From positions 1 through 9,485 of the forward strand of contig SXSP01000338.1 of NCBI GenBank assembly GCA_005792225.1: a DNA stretch of 9,485 nt, in the 5' to 3' direction. The position numbers and the translations under genes were made by a program. The DNA is from Bdellovibrionales bacterium (lineage in GTDB: Bacteria; Bdellovibrionota; Bdellovibrionia; Bdellovibrionales; JAMPXM01). Positions 4,424 to 9,485 of the stretch are shown here, piece by piece. Numbering within the stretch: position 1 is the first letter of the stretch; each line of letters opens with the position of its first letter. Under the pieces are notes generated by a model. The model did no database searches. It worked only from the letters and a program-made list of their open reading frames with translations, and had not been told where the DNA came from.

Positions 4424-6958
4424 GTGCGTAAGATTCCGAATTGTCATGCAATTCTCGCTATTTCTTTAGCAACGATCCTGGTCGGCGAGCCGCTCCTGGC
4501 CTCCCGGAATCCGGCGTTGTCCGCGAGTCGCCCCGACATCAATCAAGTGCAGCGCGCGCGCGACTGGGCGGATGAGGGAAAAACCGAGGACGCAGCCAAG
4601 ATGCTCCTCGAGATGATCAAAAATGAAAAAGATCGTGAGCGTCGGGCGCTCGCACGCATGACCCTCGCGGTCATGAGTTTTCGCGCGGCGAGAGATGTCG
4701 AAGCCGAGGAGCAATTCAAGCTCGCGATCGAAGATGGAACGCGCATTCCCGATTACGCCTACTATCATCTCGGCGTCCTTAAAAAGAAATCGGGTCGCGA
4801 AAAAGAAGCTCAAGCTGATTTTCAGAAAGTCATCGAACTGAAGCCACCGAAGCGACTGGAAGTCGAAGCGAAATTTCAGATCGGCGAAATTCAGATCAAC
4901 GCAAAACAGTGGCGGGCGGCGACCACGCAATTCGAGTCGCTCAGGAAGGCTTACCGAAATCAGGAGAGATATCCCGAGATTCTTTTTAATCTCGTTCGCG
5001 CCGATCTTCATGCGGGAAAACGTGCGGCCGCCTGCAAACCCGCACGTGAGCTTTATGCGAAATATCCCTCGCATCCGTCTGTTCGCGATTGGGGCCCGGC
5101 GCTTGCCGTAAACCAAGTCGACGGAGTCAAAATCGGATGCTCCGCGAACTCCAAGGATTTAAAGACGCGCGTACGTCGCCTCTGGCTGGGTGGTGAGGCC
5201 GAGAGAGCGACGGCTGAACTCCGCTCACTCAAGGACGATGGCGAAGAGGGTCAGTACGGAATCGATGCGATGCTCGCCAATCACCTCTTAGGAGAGGGGC
5301 ACATCGAAGAGGCCATGAAGCTGATCCTGAAACATTACGAAGAACAAAAGTTGCGGCCCGCGTACTTGGCCTTACTCGCGAAGGGATCTTCGCGGGCGGG
5401 TGAGTACCAAGCCTCGATCGCGGCCTACCAAAAAGCGTACGATGTCGCGCCTCGAGGAAAAGATGCCGCGAGCCACTTATTTCAGGCGGCCTTCACGAGC
5501 TACCAAATTCAAGATTACGACGGTGCCACTCGGCGTTTCGAAAAACTCGTGAAGGCGTTCCCGGGTTCTCGCCTCTCGCGCGATGCCCGTTGGCACCTCG
5601 CTTGGATGAGATACTTGCGCACCGACTATCAAGGAGCGTTCGAGAGTTTCAATGAGTTGGCGAAAGCCCCACGCTTTAAGCGCGGTCGTCGTGGGCGCCT
5701 CATTCCGATTGAAACGGTCGGAATGGACCGGATTCAGTATTGGAGCGCGATGAGTCTGCTCCGAATGGGGAAGTCTCAGGACGCGATTCCGCTCTTCGAG
5801 AAGCTCACGCGTGATCCGGCGGTCAGTTATTATTCCCTCGCCGCCTACTATCGACTGACGGGAATTCCCGGAGCGAAAGTGCCCGCGGGCGTCGAGATGA
5901 GATTCGGATTGAAGAAAAACGGAAACGGAGCCGCTCCGACTGAAGAAGAACTTCGCGAAGCGGTGGCCGTCGCCGACGCTCAGGCGCAAGCCGATGCTCA
6001 AGCGGAAACGGATCCCGCGGCCGCGCAAGAGACGGCGAGCACCGAAGGTGAAGCCGACGCCGCACCCGCGACGGACGAAGAAGCGGGAAGCGAAGAAGAT
6101 GCCGCTTCGGTTGCGGAAGCCGGTGAGCCGAAGGGTCCAGCGAATTTCAAAGATCCTCAGCTTGCGGTCAAATTCGAACGCGCGCGTGATCTCGCGTTCG
6201 CGGGTCTGGAAGACGGCGCCCGTCGTGAGCTCGGCGAAATCGAACGCCGTGCACGTTCAGTCGCGGATCGCAAACTCTTGATGGCCGAGTACGCACAGGT
6301 TCGCAACTACGAGCGTTCGAGCTACATCGGTGAGCTCGGCTTCGGAGCGGCCCGCTTGCGCGAAGGACTTCGCGGTGACAGCCGCCAGTATTGGGAATTC
6401 GCGTATCCCCGGGCTTGGGAGCCAGCGGTTTTGAAAGCATCCCGTTCAACATCTGTTCCCGAAGAGTTCATCTGGGGCATCATGCGCGCCGAGAGTCACT
6501 ATCGCCAAGACGCTCAGTCGCCGGTCGGTGCGCTCGGACTGATGCAAATCATGCCCTTCACCGGAAGAAAAGTGGCGAGCCTCATGAACTGGAACGGTTT
6601 CGAAACGCGCTCGCTTCTTGAACCGGAAACAAACATCCGACTGGGGTCACGATATCTCCAGCGCCTGCTCGAAAAATTCTCCGGTAGCATTCCGCTCGCG
6701 GCGGCCAGCTACAACGCTGGGCCCCATCGTGTGAACGTTTGGGTGCGCAACTTCGGCACCCTTGAAATGGATGAGTTCATCGAGCACATTCCTTTCGTGG
6801 AGACTCGGAACTACGTGAAGCGGGTCGCGCGGAACTTCCAGATTTACGGCTTTCTTTACAAAGGTACGGATAAGGCCGCGGCGACATCGCTCCGTTGGCT
6901 TGTGCAGCCCGTCGGTGTCGAGCTGAAAGATTCGGTGACATCCGCCGAGATCTGGTAA
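4424..6958 (+). CDS. Periplasmic TPR-containing SLT lytic transglycosylase
   Basis: An 844-residue Slt70-like protein. Lytic transglycosylases cut the MurNAc-GlcNAc bond of peptidoglycan, producing 1,6-anhydro-muropeptides. Residues 1-27 look like a signal peptide (R2, K3, hydrophobic 9-20, Ala before the cut), so the site of action is the periplasm. Residues about 40-475 are helical, with repeated TPR-type pairs (for example EEQFKLAIEDG, ASIAAYQKAYDVAP, GATRRFEKLVKAFPGSRLS). Residues about 503-570 form an Ala/Glu/Asp-rich, probably disordered linker. The catalytic domain covers about 675-812: catalytic Glu690 in MRAESHYRQDA, GALGLMQIMP (702-711) and ASYNAGP (761-767), all intact. The GTG start is supported by AAGGA six bases upstream. 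The next gene begins 39 bases downstream, so it is probably the first gene of an operon with the peptide transporter genes. It is longer than E. coli Slt70 (~645 residues). Exact substrate preference is unknown. Confidence 0.92.
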   Translation: MRKIPNCHAILAISLATILVGEPLLASRNPALSASRPDINQVQRARDWADEGKTEDAAKMLLEMIKNEKDRERRALARMTLAVMSFRAARDVEAEEQFKLAIEDGTRIPDYAYYHLGVLKKKSGREKEAQADFQKVIELKPPKRLEVEAKFQIGEIQINAKQWRAATTQFESLRKAYRNQERYPEILFNLVRADLHAGKRAAACKPARELYAKYPSHPSVRDWGPALAVNQVDGVKIGCSANSKDLKTRVRRLWLGGEAERATAELRSLKDDGEEGQYGIDAMLANHLLGEGHIEEAMKLILKHYEEQKLRPAYLALLAKGSSRAGEYQASIAAYQKAYDVAPRGKDAASHLFQAAFTSYQIQDYDGATRRFEKLVKAFPGSRLSRDARWHLAWMRYLRTDYQGAFESFNELAKAPRFKRGRRGRLIPIETVGMDRIQYWSAMSLLRMGKSQDAIPLFEKLTRDPAVSYYSLAAYYRLTGIPGAKVPAGVEMRFGLKKNGNGAAPTEEELREAVAVADAQAQADAQAETDPAAAQETASTEGEADAAPATDEEAGSEEDAASVAEAGEPKGPANFKDPQLAVKFERARDLAFAGLEDGARRELGEIERRARSVADRKLLMAEYAQVRNYERSSYIGELGFGAARLREGLRGDSRQYWEFAYPRAWEPAVLKASRSTSVPEEFIWGIMRAESHYRQDAQSPVGALGLMQIMPFTGRKVASLMNWNGFETRSLLEPETNIRLGSRYLQRLLEKFSGSIPLAAASYNAGPHRVNVWVRNFGTLEMDEFIEHIPFVETRNYVKRVARNFQIYGFLYKGTDKAAATSLRWLVQPVGVELKDSVTSAEIW

Positions 6959-6985
6959 AAAGCAGAAGGATACCCCTTTGCTTTT
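6958..6985 (+). other. Intercistronic hairpin between transglycosylase and oppA-like gene
   Basis: AAAAGC (6958-6963) pairs with GCTTTT (6980-6985), and AAGG (6966-6969) pairs with CCTT (6975-6978) across a small internal loop, giving 10 pairs. It begins at the stop codon and ends just before the SD AAGGA (6987-6991) of the next gene. The T-rich arm resembles an intrinsic terminator, but the stem is weak. It could act as an attenuator or RNA-processing site that tunes the ratio of the two products. Confidence 0.3.
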
Positions 6986-6997
6986 GAAGGATGGCGG

Positions 6998-8614
6998 ATG
7001 CTCAGGATCATTTCTGTTTCGCGCTCGTTCGTAGTCGCGGCGCTCGTCGCCGCCGGCTGCACCAAGGGCGGAAAGTTCATCGAAGTCACGACCGCTGACG
7101 GCTCGAGCGCAAAGCTCGCGGTCACCGAATCCCTCCGGGTGAATCTCAATACGGAACCGTCGACGCTCAATTGGACAATCGCGAGTGATTCGACCTCAAC
7201 CGAAGTCACGACGAATCTGATGGACGGGTTAGTTCTCTACGATCTCTACGACAAAGACATGAAGCTCGTGCCGGGCCTCGCACTCAAGTGGGAACCGAGC
7301 GAAGAAGCTCGCCGCTGGAAGTTCACCTTGCGAGAAGGTGTCGTTTGGAACGATGGCGTTCCGTTCACGCCCCAGCACGCGATCGACGGCTGGAAATACC
7401 TGCTCACGAAATCCACCGCGAGCTCCTACTCTTATTTTCTCTTCGGCATCAAGAACGCGCGCGCGTTTCACGAGGGAAAAGTCGAGTGGAACGAGGTCGG
7501 CGCGAAGATCACGGGACCGAACGAAATATCGGTGGAGCTTGAGCGCCCGATGAGTTACTTCCCGTATCTTCTCACCCATCACTCCACTTGGCCGGTTCGT
7601 ATGGACGTGATCGAAAAGCACGGCGCCCAATGGGCCATGCCCGGAAAAATCGTGACTCTGGGGCCGTACAATCTCAAGTCGTGGGAACATGATCACCTGA
7701 TCGCTCTCGAGAGAAACGAGTCGTACTACGGTGAGAAGGCGAAGATCAAAAACGTGGTCAACTACATGATCATCGAGCAAGCGACCGCGATTAACCTTTA
7801 TGAGTCGGGAAAACTCGACGTCGTCTCCCAGGTGCCGTCGGTGGAAAGGCGCAAGCTCCGTGGCCGCAAAGATTTCTACGAGGAGCCGACGCTCTCGCTC
7901 TATTACTACGGAATGAACGTCACCAAACCCCCGATGAACGACGCGAACGTGCGTAAGGCCATCGCGCACGCGATCGATCGCAACGAAATCATTCGCATGC
8001 TCGGGGGAGGGCAAGCGCCGACTTCAAGTTGGGTACCGAAGGGCATGTTCGGCTTCGAAGAAAATATCGGTCTCAAATTTGATCCCGCGAAGGCTCGGCA
8101 GCTCATTGCGAAAGCAGGGTACAAAAACGGAGTCGGATTTCCGCGCATCGAACTCGCCTTCAATCAAAACGAGGATCACCAGAGAATCGCCGAAAACGTT
8201 CAGGCGCAACTCAAACGGAACCTCGGAATTTCCGTCGAACTCCGTAACGTCGAGTGGAAGGTTTATATCAGTCAGGTGAAGACCGACGCGCCCCAACTCT
8301 TCCGCTACGGGTGGCTCGCGGATTATCCTGATCCTGACAATTATCTCGCGCTCATGACCGGCTACTCTGAGAACAATCACACAAAATGGAAGAGCGCTCG
8401 TTTTGACGAGTACGTCATCGAGGGCAGTAGCCTGGTTGATCTCGAAAGGCGGCGCAAGGTCTACGCCCAGGCACAAAAACTCTTGGTTGAAGAGGAAGTG
8501 CCCGCGATTCCGATTCTCACTTCGACCGAGGGAATGCTGGTCTCGCCGCGGATCACGGGCTTTCCCCACAACGTCATGAGAGTCCGCAGCTACAAAGGAG
8601 TCAGTCTGAAATGA
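6998..8614 (+). CDS. OppA-like peptide ABC transporter substrate-binding lipoprotein
   Basis: A 538-residue member of the extracellular solute-binding family 5 (SBP_bac_5; OppA/DppA/MppA type), which captures oligopeptides in the periplasm and hands them to the membrane permease. Residues 1-21 are a lipoprotein signal with the lipobox-like A-A-G-C, lipidated at Cys21, so the protein is probably membrane-tethered. Family landmarks are LRVNLNTEPSTLNW (46-59), LMDGLVLYD (74-82), FTLREGVVWNDGVPFT (109-124), GPYNLKSW (222-229), NVRKAIAHAIDR (317-328) and RYGWLADYPDPDNYL (436-450). Length is typical for the family. The ATG is preceded by AAGGA with a six-base spacer. The gene overlaps the permease gene by four bases (ATGA), implying translational coupling. 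The neighbouring transglycosylase suggests cell-wall peptides as one possible ligand, but specificity for plain oligopeptides is equally possible. The symbol oppA is not assigned because ligand type is unproven. Confidence 0.92.
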   Translation: MLRIISVSRSFVVAALVAAGCTKGGKFIEVTTADGSSAKLAVTESLRVNLNTEPSTLNWTIASDSTSTEVTTNLMDGLVLYDLYDKDMKLVPGLALKWEPSEEARRWKFTLREGVVWNDGVPFTPQHAIDGWKYLLTKSTASSYSYFLFGIKNARAFHEGKVEWNEVGAKITGPNEISVELERPMSYFPYLLTHHSTWPVRMDVIEKHGAQWAMPGKIVTLGPYNLKSWEHDHLIALERNESYYGEKAKIKNVVNYMIIEQATAINLYESGKLDVVSQVPSVERRKLRGRKDFYEEPTLSLYYYGMNVTKPPMNDANVRKAIAHAIDRNEIIRMLGGGQAPTSSWVPKGMFGFEENIGLKFDPAKARQLIAKAGYKNGVGFPRIELAFNQNEDHQRIAENVQAQLKRNLGISVELRNVEWKVYISQVKTDAPQLFRYGWLADYPDPDNYLALMTGYSENNHTKWKSARFDEYVIEGSSLVDLERRRKVYAQAQKLLVEEEVPAIPILTSTEGMLVSPRITGFPHNVMRVRSYKGVSLK

Positions 8615-9485
8615 TCGAGAGTTGGAAAAATCCATCGAGCATTTTGACCTTGGGCCTCTTAGCGCTCGTCTTGACCGCGATCGGTCTCGATCTCACCGAG
8701 AACGATATTCCTACTGTCTTGTGGTGGCTGATCTTCGGTTGGAGTCTCGCTTTCGCGGCATTCGCCATCGTCAAAGGTCAGGTCTTCGTTTACGTCGGGA
8801 AACGAATCGTCGAAGCGGTCTTCGTCATCTTCGTGGTCGCGACACTGACATTCATGCTGTTGAGATTTCTCCCCGGTGGACCGTTTGATACGGAGAAGGC
8901 GCTACCGCCCGAAATCAAAGCAAACATCGAAGCTCACTACGGTCTCGATAAGCCGGTGAGTGAGCAGTATAAGTCCTACATCGCGGGCTTATTTAAAGGT
9001 GATCTTGGCGAGTCGTACAAATACATCGGTCGGCCCGTCTCGAAAATCATTGAGGAGACGCTGCCGATTTCTTTCCAGCTGGGGTTTTATTCTCTTCTGC
9101 TTGCATTCGCGTTGGGAATCCCGATCGGCGTTTTCGCGGCGTCGAAACATAATACCTGGGCCGACAATGCACTCATGGTTCTCGCCATCAGCGGCGTGGC
9201 TCTTCCGAGTTTTATCGTGGGACCCATTCTCGTCATGATTTTTTGTTTCGGAGTTCCGTTCGAGACGCTCAAAGGTTTTCTTCCGCCCGCATTGTGGGAG
9301 TCACCGGATCACTACATTCTTCCGGTGTTGACTCTGGGCCTCAGACCCGCCGCCATCATCGCGCGGATGACTCGTTCGAGCATGCTCGATGTGATCCGTT
9401 CGGACTTCGTTCGTACGGCGCGCGCGAAAGGACTGAACGAACGAATCATCCTGTACAAGCACGTGCTCAAGAACTCGCTCATTCC
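8611..9485 (+). CDS. OppB-like peptide ABC transporter permease, cut by the right edge
   Basis: The reading frame from the ATG at 8611 stays open to the window end, 291 complete codons. The first membrane subunit of peptide ABC importers (OppB/DppB type) begins at about residue 60: VGKRIVEAVFVIFVVATLTF then LPGGPFD (87-93), YGLDKPVSEQY (110-120), GDLGESY (130-136), TLPISFQLG (150-158), and the cytoplasmic EAA coupling loop beginning FVRTARAKGLNERI (266-279) that docks on the ATPases. OppB proteins normally start right at the R-R/K-R-x-x-E helix. Here ~60 extra residues precede it with two further hydrophobic segments (about 10-26 and 36-54). AAGGAG (8595-8600), ten bases before the ATG, and the ATGA overlap with the upstream gene support this start. 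The last ~35-40 residues, and probably oppC, D and F, lie beyond the window. Confidence 0.9.
   Translation, partial: MIESWKNPSSILTLGLLALVLTAIGLDLTENDIPTVLWWLIFGWSLAFAAFAIVKGQVFVYVGKRIVEAVFVIFVVATLTFMLLRFLPGGPFDTEKALPPEIKANIEAHYGLDKPVSEQYKSYIAGLFKGDLGESYKYIGRPVSKIIEETLPISFQLGFYSLLLAFALGIPIGVFAASKHNTWADNALMVLAISGVALPSFIVGPILVMIFCFGVPFETLKGFLPPALWESPDHYILPVLTLGLRPAAIIARMTRSSMLDVIRSDFVRTARAKGLNERIILYKHVLKNSLI

Noticed and set aside
7229..8014. A 261-codon minus-strand frame opposite the OppA-like gene
   Set aside because: The plus strand carries clear SBP family-5 motifs throughout. The opposite frame has no domain signature.
8622..9238. Two short plus-strand frames (8622-8888 and 8960-9238)
   Set aside because: They are out of frame with the OppB-like permease that reads from 8611 to the edge. 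Their translations are Arg/Ser-rich and featureless.
1..9485. CRISPR arrays, tRNAs, rRNAs, insertion sequences, toxin-antitoxin or other defence genes
   Set aside because: No regularly spaced repeats, cloverleaf, transposase motif or paired small toxin genes were found on reading both strands.

Overview
The window falls into two parts of different origin that meet at about position 575-590. The left part (1 to about 586) is G+C-rich (44 of the first 60 bases are G or C) and reads on the minus strand. It holds the start of a DUF1499-family protein (1-299), the last ~40 codons of a VOC/glyoxalase-like protein (326 to about 454), and an unrelated coding fragment in another frame (about 450-572). 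None of these is linked in function to what follows. The glycerol kinase reading frame begins abruptly at about 587 without its first ~100 residues. This part therefore looks like a piece of another proteobacterial genome, joined either by assembly error or by recombination.

The remaining ~8.9 kb is coherent Gram-negative chromosomal DNA. A Bdellovibrionota/Oligoflexia-like ('deltaproteobacterial') host is my best guess. It rests only on protein character: a GYF_2-like/PilZ fusion, a long Slt-type periplasmic TPR transglycosylase, and a lipoprotein OppA. No rRNA or other taxonomic marker is present.

Layout of the main part: glpK without its 5' end (+, 587-1783). A strong hairpin (1803-1848) that covers the Shine-Dalgarno of the next gene. 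A PilZ-domain protein with an N-terminal GYF_2-like domain (+, 1853-2650). A bidirectional terminator (2679-2724). radA on the minus strand (4331-2865). A divergent intergenic region of ~90 bp carrying two copies of the 8-bp palindrome ATCATGAT. Then three plus-strand genes packed as a likely operon: a signal-peptide-bearing TPR/SLT lytic transglycosylase (4424-6958), an OppA-like lipoprotein (6998-8614), and an OppB-like permease overlapping it by ATGA (8611 to the window end).

How the genes may work together: the transglycosylase cleaves peptidoglycan in the periplasm, and the downstream OppA/OppB proteins belong to a peptide import system. Their tight co-directional arrangement suggests, but does not prove, coupling of wall turnover to uptake of released (muro)peptides. 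RadA (recombination and DNA repair), the PilZ protein (probable cyclic-di-GMP effector) and GlpK (glycerol phosphorylation) are separate housekeeping or regulatory functions. I found no CRISPR array, tRNA, rRNA, insertion sequence or defence system. The features most worth a second look are the chimeric left junction, the SD-covering hairpin, the GYF_2/PilZ fusion, and the extra N-terminal membrane segments on the OppB-like permease.
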